Shown: positions 1 through 12,400, counted from the stretch's first letter. The stretch is 64,000 nucleotides of DNA from Persicaria tinctoria (GCA_037127255.1 JBANSL010000005.1:62929909-62993908), one strand, 5' to 3'. Notes: generated by a model not told the origin, from the letters alone. A program made the numbers and translations.

Positions 1-460
1 TAGATCGGCCGCGTGGTCCTCTGCTTTCTTACTCCTCACAACTATGTCGTCCACATAGATGGACACATTCCTGGCCAGCTTCTCGTAGAATATCTTATCT
101 ACGGCTCTCTGAAAAGTGGCCCCAGCATTCCTCAAACCAAAAGGCATGACTTTATAGCAAAAAATTCCTCCATTGGTGATGAAAGTGGTTGCCCTCTTAT
201 CCATCGGATCTAGTCGGATCTGGTTATATCCGAAATACGCGTCCAGAAAACTCAAAGCCTCGTTCCCAGCAGTAATATCAACCAGCTCATCTATTGATGG
301 CAAGGGGTAACTATCTTTCGGGCAGGCTTTGTTTAAGTCTGAGAAATTCACACACATTCTCAACTTCCCGTTGGCTTTCGTGACTAAGACAACGTTCGAG
401 AGCCAATCTGAATCCTCAACTTCTTCTATGAATACGGCTTCAAGTAACTTTTCTACTTGT
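1..460 (-). pseudogene. Gypsy pol: reverse transcriptase, N-terminal part, cut by window edge
   Basis: Minus-strand translation shows the gypsy RT core in order: VCVNFSDLNKACPKDSYPLP, then DAYFGYNQI, MPFGLRNAGATFQR and the catalytic box YVDDIVV near position 50. These are palm and fingers motifs of Ty3-type RT. It continues beyond position 1. Frame continuity with the protease could not be fully confirmed. Confidence 0.8.
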
Positions 461-1480
461 TCATTCGTTGCTTGGGATTTTTCTGGGGGCATCTTCCTCT
501 TCTTCTGGGCTATAGGCCGCGCGTCGTGGCGTATCCTGAGGGTATGGATTGCTATTGACGTGGCCGCGCGTCGTGGCGTATCCGTGGCGTATCCAGGCGA
601 ACACATCCCGGGATTGACGGATGATTTCCAAGACCCATTCTTTCTCCTCGATCTCTAAGGCTTGGCCCATGTAAATTCTCTCTTCAGGATTTTGGAACGG
701 CTGGTGGACAGTCCTTAGATTTGCGGTTGGGATTTCCTTGTCTGACGGTCTGACTTCAAGTTCTGCTTCTGATGCGAGTTCTCTTGTGACATTTGTTTCT
801 TCATTCTCTGCTTGAGAGTCGCCTTTTGGGCCCTCAATCTTGCTTTGAGCGGATCCGTGGATGCACATGATCTCCTTCCTCTTTTTCAAGGAAGTCACAT
901 AGCAACTCCGGCTTTCTGGTTGCTGGCCACATACTTCTCCCATCCCCCCTCCGAAAATAGGGAATTTTGCTTTGACGTGATAGATTGAAACAACAATCTG
1001 GAATTTGTAAAGTGACAACCTCCCCATGAGTGCATTGTAAGTTTTGGGGATCCGTACCACCGTGAAAACGACATTTTCCATTCGTCGACACGGCGCAGTG
1101 CCTAAAACCACCGCGAGTTCTGTGGTGCCCGCAACTTGCACCTCATCTCCCGAAAAAGTAACCAGTGTCCCGTGGTAAGGTCTTAATGCTGTCGCGGATA
1201 CTCCCAACTGAGAGAAAGCTTCCCAAGAGAGTATGTCCACCGATGATCCGGTGTCTATGAACACTCTTTTTACAATCTTAGTGGCGATCTGAGCATGAAT
1301 TACCAATGGATCCACGTGTGGCATGCGGACATCTTCGGCATCTGCTAGAGTGAAAGCTATTTCTGAATGTGGTTGTAAAGCGATATTCTGGCTGGCAACG
1401 GTTGGAGGCTGCCTTGTCTCTCTCTCATAATTTTTTCTCTCCTGACGACTTACTCCGGAGATCGAGGGTCCTCCCGCCAA
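461..1480 (-). pseudogene. Gypsy pol: aspartic protease region
   Basis: An open frame of 339 codons holds a retropepsin-like protease. The active-site motif is FIDTGSSVDIL, with the catalytic DTGSS, followed by a substrate-binding region and the flap-like VTFSGDEV stretch. The C-terminal end leads towards RT (EIIRQSRDVFAW resembles the linker before gypsy RT). It is disturbed near 515-600 by a tandem microduplication. The frame overlaps the end of gag by about 30 bases, in a different phase. Confidence 0.8.
516..600. repeat. Microduplication in gypsy pol
   Basis: The plus-strand string GGCCGCGCGTCGTGGCGTAT occurs twice about 45 bp apart, and its tail GTGGCGTATCC is repeated once more directly after the second copy. 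It lies between the protease and RT regions and looks like slippage or a repair-associated duplication. Confidence 0.7.
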
Positions 1481-3036
1481 GTGTCAATAAAACCCTCCGG
1501 TTCTGGGATCTGGTTGACTCGCGATCCTTCGCGGCAAACCTCGTCGCGTGGAGCTTGGTTGACTGACACTTGCGCAGGCTGACCCCGACCCTTTCGGCCG
1601 CCTCTCCAATATCGTCCCTGCCCCCTACCTCTGTTTACGGGGGGAAATCGTTGTTGCTCATCCCGTTCTCGTGGGTATTCAAACATCGAGACCCGCCAAT
1701 AGTTTTCTATGTTATCCGCGTGCCCTTCATTGTAACGGTTTTGAGTCTGGTGACGATATGGGACGTGGTCACGATGCTCATTCTTCCTTCGAGGGGAAAC
1801 TTGCTCTCCTCTATGTCGTATCCCTTGATCATGCCCCTGATACCCTGCGTCTGGATTCTTTCTTTCGTTGTTGAAATGGACCTCGTCTTGTTTGGACGCG
1901 AGCGGGTTGCCCGTGGAATAATTTTTTCTCGGTCTTCCAACTCCTTTGTCCTTCCGAAATCTCCCTGCTATCTTCCCTAGGAAACCTCGCGAGCCCTCAT
2001 TGGCTCTTGAGCTAGAGTTCGCGGCTTCCTCTGCCTCAATCTGAGTAGACACCAAATTCCTTAAGGTGTCATAATCTTTCGGTTTCTTCCTGAAGAGTCG
2101 GGTCTTGAATCCCCCATCTGCCAAGTTCCCCATCAGGATTATGACCGCTGACTCATGATTGAAATTCGGGATCTGCACCATCACACTAGTGAATCAGGCA
2201 AAAAATTGCCCTAGAGTCTCATTCGGTCCCTGCCGGATTGAATTAAGGTCCAGCATAGTCCTCTTTCTTGACCGCGAACTCCCAAAATGAGACTTGAAGA
2301 CCTGGGAGAGCTGAGTGAAGCTAGCAATCGAGTTCTGAGGCAGGTTTGTGAACCAGGTTAGAGCTATGCCAATCAGAGTTGAGGGGAAAGTTCGGTACAA
2401 CACCGCGTCATTATACTCATTGATCCCCATGGCGGTTGTGAAGTGGCACATGTGATCATTAGGGTCTGTGGTGCCATCATACTTCATGAGGTTGGTATCT
2501 CTCCATCGTTTAGGGACCGGGGCCAAGCAGACCTCGTTGGTGAAGACCGAGGGGATGAGGTCCGGCCTCCTCTCATTTTCGCGTGGTGAGCCCGTTTTGG
2601 TTGACGTAGAAATGTCGGATGAACGCTCGCCTCGATGGTGCTTGTGAGCGTGTCTACCTCCACAACGGTGGTGCATACCAGGATTATTAGAAAATCTTGG
2701 TTGGTGGTATTCTTGATGAGCATGGCCGTGCATGTTTTGGGGAATACCGTTGTAATGGTTCCCCTGTTGGAACGACTGATACCCATCGTATCCGTAAAAG
2801 AACGCCTATTCCGGATTGGGTGGTGGGAAATAGTGTTCCTCGTGCAGAACGTAACCCTGCCCCATGTGTTGAGGAATATACGGCAAGAACATCGGGTTTT
2901 CCGGTGCGCTGTTCTGACCTGGGGAATTTACATGCATGCTGGATTCTTGAAATCCTTCGTTGTCATGATTCGTCATCCCGTGAGAGGCTTCTCCCATATT
3001 CTCTCTCATTTTCCACCTGTCCACACAAAACTTCAC
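1450..3036 (-). pseudogene. Gypsy gag polyprotein, interrupted
   Basis: Three open segments in order on the minus strand (3036-2806, 2733-2194, 2184-1450) make up a retrotransposon gag. The middle segment carries the capsid-like core (PKRWRDTNLMKYDGTTDP then ALTWFTNLP), the usual plant gypsy gag signature. The last segment is basic and rich in Arg, Gly and Gln, as expected of a nucleic-acid-binding nucleocapsid region, although I see no CCHC zinc knuckle. In-frame stops separate the segments, so no full gag could be made from this copy. Confidence 0.75.
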
Positions 3037-3101
3037 AGTTAGTGATTATGTCTTCATTAGTATCTGTTTTCTTAAATTTGGGAACCCCTCAGGGTGAGAG
3101 A

Positions 3102-3120
3102 GTTCCCACAGACGGCGCCA
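3102..3120 (-). promoter_or_regulatory. Primer-binding site of the gypsy element
   Basis: On the minus strand the sequence one base after the LTR reads TGGCGCCGTCTGTGGGAAC. TGGCGCC immediately inside the LTR is the usual start of a tRNA-complementary primer site in plant gypsy elements. The tRNA species was not determined. Confidence 0.75.
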
Positions 3121-3121
3121 A

Positions 3122-3963
3122 TGATGAAACCACAACGAAAAAGCGGGGCCCACCCCACGTTTCCATGGGGGGGTGATGCCACGTGTTCCCTCACATGGTG
3201 ATATGGTCAACGGTCTTACCTGAAGCCCCCTTCCCCCCTAACTACTACATCGCTCATTCCTAAATGGGGGAGGGGGACTCAACCTGTGCCGCTGTGACCA
3301 ATGGGGAATTTGACGGTCTTACCCGAACCCTGAGATCCTCGACATCCGCGAAGATCTCGCAACCGGTGCCGCCGATCCTCTGAACATGGCTCGCATCACT
3401 TATCGGGTAGTGGGTTCATCAAACGGCTTCTTGGTATAGGAGGCACCCCAACCGATTAGACCGAAGATCAAAGATAAGGATTGGTATCTTCTACACTCCC
3501 TCGACTGTCACCATACTACCTGTCCCGTTCGGGTCTCTTTCTTGTTTTCGTGATCCAGTTCCGTCTGCGGACGGATACCGAGTCCCAGTTCTCTGTTAGC
3601 AGGGGTGAAGAAGAATGTTAACCCAACCTTACTTCTCTCTCTCTTTATAGAAGTGTTCCTATCTGATTCTTCCAAAAAGCATGGCGCTTAGAGTGTCTTC
3701 TCCCTTTTATATTGTGCGTCCATCCCCCTGAGAGGAATGTTCCTTCTTCCTGGCCACTTGCTGAAGTATGGCTGCCACGTGTTCCAAAAGGAAGGGCACG
3801 TGGGTGGTGGGCATGTGCGTCATCTGTCCGCTTTTGCATGCACCCTTCATCCGCGGATCATGTATCGGTGTGTCTACCCAGGTCCGCTTCTTCAATCTTT
3901 TAGGCCCTTTTTTTCCTTTTTTCCTTTTCCTCCCTTTTTTTCGTTTATCTTTGGGCATCATCA
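3122..3963 (-). repeat. 5' LTR of the gypsy element
   Basis: The 842-bp segment starts TGATGA and ends TCATCA on the plus strand, a short inverted terminal repeat with the TG...CA ends typical of LTRs. The inner edge is fixed by the adjacent primer-binding site. The outer edge (3963) is followed by AATTC, which would be one copy of the target duplication; the second copy is out of view. The outer edge lies 232 bp upstream of the UPF0114 start codon. Confidence 0.75.
3702..3713 (-). promoter_or_regulatory. Putative TATA box in gypsy LTR
   Basis: On the minus strand this reads AATATAAAAGGG, a good TATA-box match, in the middle of the LTR where the element's RNA polymerase II promoter is expected. 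A second, weaker candidate (CTATAAAG) lies at 3643-3650. Sequence match only. Confidence 0.4.
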
Positions 3964-4194
3964 AATTCATTTAATTTTCAAACCGGTCGGTGGACCGAAA
4001 AATCCAAGACCGTGTATTGCGATTTAGATCTGATCCACGGTTAAGGCTTTGGAATTTCCGATCCAGTCCAGACAGCCGAGCACTGGGAAACGTTTCTTAT
4101 TGTCATCGTGGAAATGAAGTTAAAATTAACGCTGTCCACCTTCCATAACAGTGTCAGTTCTCAACTTCTTTCTCAGTCACTCACTCATCCATCA

Positions 4195-5844
4195 ATGGCG
4201 ACTCTGACTCCGTCAGTTTCTGCCCTGCGACTCCACTCCCCTATCATCAAACCCACTGGCCAATTCAATTTCCTCCGCCGCCGCCAGTTAATTACTAGCC
4301 TCAGCTCACCGGAATCCCCAGCCGGCAAGACGCACTCCCATTCCCCTTCTATCCCTTCTCCCGTAACCACCTATCCCCACTCATCCCCCGCGGCTCGCTT
4401 CGTTCAATCCGCTGAGTCCTCCATTGAACGGGTAATTTTCCTAATTTTTTTTAATAACATTCTCTGTCCTTGTAATTGAATAAGAAACTCCTCGTCCGAT
4501 TTACTAATTTCTTATCAATTTCACTGGAGCAGGTCATATTTGACTTCCGATTCCTGGCACTTTTAGCTGTTGGAGGTTCCCTCGCTGGCTCTGTTCTGTG
4601 CTTCTTGAATGTACGCCCTTTAATTTCCTCATCCGAATTACCTTTTATTATTTGCCCATATTGTGCTACACAAATTGATTTTTTAACCTCTTAGATAGAG
4701 AATGATGGATTCCAAAAACAACTTCTGATTTGTGTATATGTGGATAAATTCAGTGTCAATAATTTTTTGGGATGAAATTAGCACATGAGAGAAAGATCAG
4801 TTGCAAGGATGTGATATTGTTGGATAATCTAGCAACTAAATCCTGTTAAATGGAATTTATTGCATTTTAAGACCTGAAGTGGAAATATCTCATGAAACAT
4901 TTCCAGCTATTTACTATAGGTTATCCAGGTTATTGGATATGTTTGTTATTGATATGATGTTATTTGTGGCAACTGGAAATGGCAGGGTTGTGTTTATATT
5001 GTGGATGCTTATAAGGTTTACTGGACCGGCTGTCTCAAGGGAGTGCACTCGGGACAGATGGTTCTTTGCCTAGTTGAAGCTATTGGTGAGACTTAGAGAC
5101 TAACTGAGAAATTCCTAGACGACTTCTGTTTTCCAGTCATTAACTTATTTCTAACCAAACCTATTCCATTCTTATGGTTCCTTTGGCGCTGCACGCTGAT
5201 TGCTTATCTGTGCAATTATTTGTGATAGAGGTTTATTTGTCTTCCAAATTGATATTCGCTTCCTTGTGCAATTACTTCTTCTGTTGGATTCAGTTGGTTC
5301 GGAATATTGAGATGATTAACTGTTTTCCACTCGTCTGTTGATGCAGATGTTTATCTAGCTGGAACAGTGATGTTGATATTCGGGTTGGGGTTATATGGAT
5401 TATTCATCAGCAATGTTCCTCCTGGATTACATCCCAGTGTCGACCGTGCACTGAAAGGATCTTCCTTGTTTGGGATGTTTGCTCTAAAGGTAGCATCTTC
5501 AACCACACCTAGCTATGTTCCACACTTCCACTTCCACCTAATAACACATCATATCTGGCAAAACTGTGTATGTATAAGAATGCTTCTGAGACCTCATGCC
5601 TACCTTTGATTCTTGTCTTGATGGAGCTCAGGAGAGGCCAAAGTGGATGATGATCAGCTCGCTTGATGAGCTAAAGACGAAGCTGGGACACGTTATTGTC
5701 ATGATTCTTCTGGTGAAGATGTTTGAGAGGAGCAAGATGGTGAAAATATCCACAGGCTTGGACCTACTCAGCTATGCAATGTGTATATTTCTATCATCAG
5801 CCTCCTTGTACATCCTCCATAACCTACGCAAAGATTCTGAGTGA
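4195..5844 (+). CDS. UPF0114 (YqhA-like) family membrane protein, probably plastid-targeted
   Basis: Five exons join in phase: 4195-4431, 4533-4610, 4986-5085, 5347-5489 and 5632-5844, giving 256 codons plus TGA. All introns are GT-AG. The first ~75 residues are rich in Ser, Thr, Pro and Arg with few acidic residues, like a chloroplast transit peptide. The body has four hydrophobic stretches (FLALLAVGGSLAGSVLCFL; VYLAGTVMLIFGLGLYGLFI; a segment around VIVMILLVKMF; and LLSYAMCIFLSSASLYIL) with the conserved WTGCLKGVHSGQMV-like loop of the UPF0114 family. Plant members are uncharacterised integral membrane proteins; bacterial members include YqhA. The start MATLTPS at 4195 is preferred because it begins a typical transit peptide; an in-frame ATG at 4108 would add 29 residues. 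A gypsy LTR ends only 232 bp upstream, so the promoter region is short or shared with the transposon. Confidence 0.85.
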
Positions 5845-6440
5845 ATGAATATACTTGGAAACTACTTCTGATGAGCCCGTCGTCTTACATACAATCTAAT
5901 ATATTGTGTACAAAATGTCTGACTGGATTATTTTTGCTTCAACATTAAAAATGCAACCCCAGTTTGAAGTATTGCACTTATTCTTATTCCTCTTACTGTT
6001 GAGTTATTTAGCTTGTACAGACAGAAACTTCCAGATGGTGTTGATTTTAGGCCTGTGGCCAAGTGCATTTCTTCTAACTTGATGCAGCTGAACTTTCAGT
6101 ATCAGTTGCCTAGCTTTCATGTCAGTGTTGTTCATTTTGGTAGTTGGTTAAACATGAATTTTGCCAGGTGATTGCCCAGAACACAGGTTTGCTTAATCTC
6201 TACAGAACCTATGTATCAAACAGTAAATTGGAAAAGACATTCAGGAAATCTTTCAGATTAATTATCCTTAATTTTGATATTATAATGTAATTTTATTTCA
6301 TATTCTATTAACTGAAAAATATTTTATATTTCGACATCTTAAGAAAATAAATTAATTAATGTTTGTAAATAAATGAGTATGATACATTGATACTGTTATG
6401 GGAGGAAAAATGAAGCTAATGTCCACAATTTGGTGGATAA
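5845..6440. other. Intergenic, 3' flank of UPF0114 gene
   Basis: AT-rich sequence with no open frame or repeat that I recognise. The 3' UTR and polyadenylation site of the upstream gene must lie in its first few hundred bases. Confidence 0.5.
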
Positions 6441-6441
6441 T

Positions 6442-7306
6442 TAACAACAACAACAACATCAACCCAGTAAATCCCGCGTAAAGGCAGGGTCTGGGGGGTC
6501 AGGATGTACGCACTCTTACCCCGACCAGTTCAGGAGAGTTTTCGATAGACCCAGAAAAATGAGACATGGAAACTACAAGTCAGGAGACAAGAAAGAAGCG
6601 AAAACATAAGTAAACGAAGAAGACGACAGACGAAAAGCATAGGCAGCATGGCTAAACACCCTAGCCCAACACTCTACACCTCACTGCCCCGGATGGCCCT
6701 CCTCCACTGGTCCCTATCTGACGTCATATCTTCCGAGAGGCTCAGTCGATTGAGGTCCTGACGAATCACCTCTAGCCACTTCTTCTTCGGTCTACCTCTT
6801 CCCCTTCGGATAGCTCCAAGCTCTAAGCTCTCACACCTTCGAACCGGAGCCGAAGATGGTCTTCTATGAACGTGTCCAAACTAGCGCAATCTGTACTTCC
6901 GCAATTTATCCTCTAAACTAGTAACGCCAACCTTACGTCTGATGTCGACATTTCTGATTCTGTCAAGCCTCGTATGCCCACACATCCAGCGCAACATTCT
7001 CATCTCGGTCACTGATAACTTCCGCTCTTGAGCTATTGTAATAGGCCAGCACTCAGAACCATACAATAGGGTCGGTCTGACAACCACCTTGTAGAATTTA
7101 CCTTTCAGTTTAGCTGGTACTCTCTTGTCACATAACACCCCCGAAGCTCTCCTCCATCTAAGCCATCCAGTCTGGATACGATGATCAATATCCATGTCGA
7201 TACCCCCATCGTTCTGAAAGATTGATCCAAGGTATTTGAAATATTCTTTCTTGGGGACAAGATCTTTCCACAATATAACTGAAGCGTCTAGATCACTATG
7301 CCCCCC
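6442..7306 (-). mobile_element. RTE-type non-LTR retrotransposon, 3' end, degenerate
   Basis: The minus strand encodes the C-terminal part of an RTE-clade RT: KEYFKYLGSIFQNDGG, then RPTLLYGSECWP, EMRMLRWMCGHTR and [13 protein letters not shown], ending [14 protein letters not shown] and a stop at about 6685. One in-frame stop (near 6878) breaks it between KYRLR and FGHVHRR. The element ends at a short (TTG)n tail on the minus strand (about 6444-6460), the microsatellite-type tail known for plant RTE elements rather than poly(A). Endonuclease and most of RT are missing (5' truncated). Confidence 0.85.
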
Positions 7307-7417
7307 AAAACTAAATTGAACATACAGTTTTGGGGGGATAGTGATCCAGACGCTTCAGTTCTATTGGGGGGAGATCTTGTCCCCAGGAAAGAATATTTCA
7401 AATACCTTGGATCAATC
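7220..7417. repeat. Inverted duplication of RTE fragment (hairpin)
   Basis: The left arm (7220 to about 7306) and right arm (about 7330-7417) are near-perfect reverse complements with a ~20-bp spacer. Both arms encode the same KEYFKYLGS segment of RTE RT, on opposite strands. The right arm appears to continue more weakly beyond the solo LTR at 7421-7655. Confidence 0.85.
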
Positions 7418-7420
7418 GTT

Positions 7421-7655
7421 TGTCATGTATGGGATAATAGGGTATTAGGAGAAAGGGTATTGTGTATAAATACCCCTATCATTGTATTAGGAGGACATCC
7501 AATTAGTGAAATGTTAATCACCCTCTTCTCTAATCTCTCTCGGACTCCCTCTTTCTGTCTATCTCTATCCCCGTCTGAACTCTAATTCTCAATCTCCTTC
7601 CTTTCACCTTCCCAAATCCAACCTTAACCATCCCAAATCCCTTTGGGACATAACA
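7421..7655 (+). mobile_element. Solo LTR (235 bp)
   Basis: The segment begins TGTCATG, ends CATAACA, and is flanked by a perfect 5-bp direct repeat TCGTT (7416-7420 and 7656-7660), the signature of LTR retrotransposon insertion. It contains GTATAAATACCCC at about 7464 (TATA box) followed by a pyrimidine-rich leader, which sets the plus orientation. There is no internal region, so it probably arose by LTR-LTR recombination. It sits inside the inverted RTE copy. Family unknown; the length suits copia or TRIM elements. Confidence 0.75.
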
Positions 7656-7660
7656 TCGTT

Positions 7661-9457
7661 CAAATGACTCATTGGTTTTGAGGGTTGCTGGTGGGAAGAT
7701 GACTTAAAATGTTATTGAGAAATGTATTTTCAATAAATAGCAAGTATTTTTCACTTAATAATTACGAACTAGTTCTTTTCCCGAACTCTGTTCGAATGTT
7801 TTTCAAAATATTTTCGAGTTTGATACACCATAACAAATACTCTACACACGTCAATCGAGTTTCCGCAATCAGCCACTCGACTTCTCAGGCCCGATCCAAT
7901 CATATTTGCCACTCCATATTAACTCTCAAATTTTAACAGGTAAGCAGTAATAGCAAAAAATGTGGATTGGGGGGGGGGGGGATATCCCTTCGTGACGACC
8001 TATCAATGAGTTGAACAAAACCAAGAACCCACCTATTAAAACCTTTGCGATCATAGTCGCTCACAAGGCCACCTCTCTGTCTCGCTGTGAGACACCTATT
8101 GGCTGGCATTACACGGTGCCCCTTGTCCAGGCGACGTCACTCACTCTGACGACACCAACTCATGCTGGCGTCTTCTCACGGGACTGCTTGTGCTACCAAC
8201 CCCGCCTAGGCGCTGCCTAGACAAGACTTTACCCAAAAATCGGCATCAGCATTGTGTGGATGGCGAGATTTTACAATTTTTACCGTGCGAATAGCAGGTC
8301 GAAATAGGTATTGAGGGTTCATAGGTATTGGTAATGAGATTTTACTGACTGGCGAGTACCACTTTGGCTCCCTAACTTCTGCATAGCATTGTGGATTATA
8401 TAGGGCCATAGGGCTCATAGGTATTGTCATTGAGGTTAAACAATTAATTTCTAATGATTGTCGACAATTCCACAATCATATCTCCAATATACTCATTCTC
8501 TATGCTTCCATTTCGAGCTAAGACTAAGATGAAATCGATTCTGTGGATTCCGTTGAATCTAACTAAGAGACGATTATGTGATCTTACCTTGCAAGATCTA
8601 TTGTAGTTGGTCCACCAAGTCTTCAACAACTTCCTCCTAAACTCACATCCATCACTCCGTCAGACAACCCTTGTTTCTTCTACAAGCAAAGCAATGTACA
8701 CCAAGGGTAATCCATCATTGTCATTCCCTGAGTTGAGGCAATTCAGAAATCATTTCTGAATTTTGAGGGATGCATATTCAAGCTTGCATCATTCCACTGT
8801 CGCCAAGTGACTTGACTGAAACTGTGCCTAGAATCAAACTTATTCATGCTGCGCAAGAAGGGGGAACAGCCTGGGGAAGGATCTCTCGGATGGTGGCTCT
8901 GAGGGAACTAACCCAGGTGACAAAGACATGGAAGATCATCCGAGATAACCAAGGAACATCTAAATCATGAAGGAATGTTGCATAAACACCCTATTTACAT
9001 TTTTTGCCTGCTGGCTTCTGAACACCAAATTCATTTACCATTCCAGCCGAGTTCTTCTGGTTGCAAGCCTCACCAGCAAGCAAAAACATAATTACAACGA
9101 CAAGTTCAACCAGTTAAGACAGCAACACAAACTTACAAAAACGAGCAAGAACAAGGTGGGTTAGATGGCAGAAGAAGTGGAAAGCCTCCCAAGTTCCCTA
9201 ACTTACTTGTTAAAGACAACTATACAAAGTAGTTACAAACCATGTTGAACACGAGGGGTTAGCCCATTTTACGTAGGTCAAGAGTCTTCCAAAACTAGCT
9301 ACGTACCATACAAGGTTCGTCCACTTCAGACCCTTGCAAGCAGGCGTATCATGCGTCATCAGGCTCGCCCATTGTTAACTGTTGAAAGGAAAAGACAGGC
9401 TTAATTAAATACGCAGAAATGTACTGAATCTAAGTGCTAAAATTACAATGAAAAAGA
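7661..9457. other. Intergenic stretch without a recognisable gene
   Basis: It contains a run of 12 G at about 7970-7981 and short open frames on both strands that match nothing I know. The last few hundred bases before 9458 are expected to hold the 3' UTR of the MBD gene, which reads leftwards. Confidence 0.5.
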
Positions 9458-12400
9458 TCAGAGGAAAACCCGTGGAATTCGCTGCTTTCTCCCACTCATG
9501 CCCAAGAAGAAGGTATCTTGCCACAGTTCCTTTACATGTTCTGGAATCTGCGACTCATCCAAAAAGGGGATCCAGTTTTCTTGTTCCGAGCTACTCAATG
9601 TCCAGGTTATTTTCTCTGGAGGGTTGTAGATGTCGAAGTTCTCTGGATTCACCATCTCAGGCAGAAGAGAATGCGTCTTCTTTCTATGACTTCCAAACTT
9701 TGGTGGCTGTGCAAGAAATGGGTTTTGAACGTACCGCAAGATGGGAGTAAGAGCTTTAGGAACATTAAAATTAAAACTTCTCAACCAAGCTTTTCCCCCT
9801 TTTGTACTTACCGCGGTTGAATTGATCACTGCCAATGACTTGAATTTGACATGGAATCGATCATCAGCTGTAAGATATCTTTGCACTTCTGGCACGGATC
9901 GGAACTTCGTTCTTGTCTCAGGGTCAATAAAATACTGCAGAAGAAAGTAAAACCAGCGTAAACATCTTAGAAGTTTCATCATTCAAGCTAAATAATAATT
10001 AACGAATTCCAACCAGGGATTCACAGCATGATTCATCAGTTCGGAAGATATGTTGATGGTTACACGGCCATATAAGCTCTTGCACACAAATTACCCATGA
10101 CATTTTACCTATGTTTACTATCAATGCAATGACAGCCATAGCTATATAACGTATATAGCCGGTCATACAAGCTCCATTCTAGCACATCACCAAATTGTGC
10201 AGAGAAGTAAATCAAACAAGAAATAAATTGTGAATGGAAAATTTCAGTAAACTAAAAGAAATGCATGATTTCATGAACAAAAATGATGCAGTAGAAATGA
10301 AACTCATACTCTGTCACTCCTCAAGCCACATCGCCTTGGAACCTCCTCGACTATCCAGCCGTCAGGGAGTATTGAACACACACTGTGCTGTGCAGTAGAA
10401 GGTGCCACATCTTTTCTTATTCGAGCCGATTCAAACTCCTCCAGCTTCCACAACTGACTCAGATGCAAATTGAGCAAGTCAATCTTACGAGGACTCAACA
10501 ACACAGGCAAACTGTTCAAAGTTAGCAGAAACTGGTATGATTTTATTTATATTTTCTTAAATACCTTTCCATTGTATACAATTCTCCTTACAGTTCCAAA
10601 ACTTGGAGCACCTTCCTGAAGAGAACATCAACTGAAACAAATCACAATCCGGAAACAATGAAATGAATTTTAATCAGTGTGTTTATTACGAATCATGAAT
10701 TACTTGGTGAATCTTTAGCGCCCTAGTTCGAGGCAGAGGTTCTTCCTCTCCGTACAAGTACCTCTTAATTGAACTTAGAGACCGAAATTGCCGCCCAGTG
10801 TGAGGCTCATAGTAGTACTACACATTGCAAAAGCACATTCTTGGTTTATAGACATACTGAAATGCTCATACGGAGATATGCAACAGAGATCAGCAAATTT
10901 GGCTGCAGTTCTATACTTCTATTTGACTAGTATATTATCATCACCTGCTGAGTGACAAATCATAACCATTCAACTGTTCCTGCAGAAGGGGATTCTTCAA
11001 AGAGCTTTTCTAATGTGCGCCCATAGCCACGCATTAAAGACCAAAACAGGAAAGAAAAACTAAAGCATTAAAACATATGGGCTAAAGTATTAAAAAACAC
11101 TAAAACATTTTTTTTTAATCATTCTAAATATGGGATTTTAATGTGGGCTCACAAAGGCACACATTAGAAAACTCCTTCAAAAGCAAGTATTAGAATAATG
11201 CAGAGTTTTTTCTACTAATTAAGAAAGGGGAAATCACTTTTGCACTAGTTTTAAATGTTTTCCACATATTGCATTGCAGCAAGTGTGTCAATAAGTGGCG
11301 CATCAAAGAGGACGAAAGGATCTGAGTCACATTGGCCTGGAGCCTGAAACAATCCAGAGCTGTATTTCGGAAAAATAGTAAATGAAAACCATAATGGAAA
11401 ATTCAATGAATTACCTATTATATCATATTATTATAAAATATTACTATATTACTCTATTTTATCCTATAAAATGATAAAATTTGATTATTTATCATTATAA
11501 TATTTTACTGAAAATAGTAATAACGATAAATAGAATAATATTGTGCAAAATTAAAATAGTAACAAACTGTATAATATATAATCAATTTTATATTTTAGTT
11601 TGTTTTTCTACTATGCACATATACTAAAATATTTTAATTATCAAATGATAATTAATTTATAAATTTTATTCAAAGTTAGTAATGCATTAATTACTATTTA
11701 ATTACCACCCTTTAAAGTTAATGATTATTTTAGATTTGCTATAATTTGTATTATGGCTTAAATCTACTCATAATCTATCATGTTGTTTCTTAAAGTTTCT
11801 CTATACTATAAGTATTTACCAACTTCATAAAAAAAATAAAAAATCATTTTAAAAATATATATATACAACAGTCAAAATAATAATATTAATAGTTAGTTCA
11901 ATTAATATAATAAGGATAAAGTGATAAACATATATATTTGATTTAAATAAATTTCTTTTTCCATATCAGATTCATCGAATATCAGATTATAAGTAAATAT
12001 ATTACAATCGATTAAAAAGAAAAGGATAAATTTTTTATTAACAAGATAGATTTTAAATTGAAAAATAAATTGTTTAAACAAAATTGTTTGAAGTGGAGAT
12101 ATATTACAAACAATAAAAGTAGTTGCAATAGAATAGATATATTTATATCAATTTCCTTTTATATAGATTAAATTTTACATAGTAGAGTATATTTTCATAG
12201 GTGGAATGTTTAGCACGTGTAAAATTACAATTAATTAAAGAGGGAATTTGGTGAAAAAGCCCTTTTAGCATATTTGGTTAGCTAGATAGGCCCATTAATT
12301 GTTTTTTTAGTATGCTTAGCCCATTAATTGTTTTTTTAGCTTGCTTAGCCCTCTTGACCGGTCAACGGTCAACGTTGACCGACCGTTGACCGGTCAACCC

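Larger units (their letters stand above)
1..3963 (-). mobile_element. Ty3/gypsy LTR retrotransposon, 5' part (continues beyond window start)
   Basis: Reading on the minus strand, the order is LTR (3963-3122), primer-binding site (about 3102-3120), gag (about 3036-1450), protease (about 1480-700) and the start of reverse transcriptase (about 460-1). Gag-protease-RT is the order shared by Ty3/gypsy and copia elements, but here RT follows protease without an integrase between them, which is the gypsy arrangement. The primer site begins TGGCGCCG and sits one base inside an LTR ending in CA, as in plant Tat-like elements. The reading frame is split by stops between gag segments, so the copy is probably dead. 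The rest of pol and the 3' LTR lie outside the window, so the age cannot be judged. Assignment to the Tat lineage is inference from the primer site only. Confidence 0.85.

Noticed and set aside
329..658. Plus-strand frames over 1-3200
   Set aside because: Antisense shadows of gypsy gag-pol, which is clearly on the minus strand.
3707..3970. Lys/Arg-rich minus frame in the gypsy LTR as a nuclear protein
   Set aside because: It lies wholly within the LTR and its basic run is a purine-rich tract.
8206..8629. Minus-strand frames at 8.2-8.6 kb as a gene
   Set aside because: Short, overlapping, without domain, start context or splice pattern that I could support.
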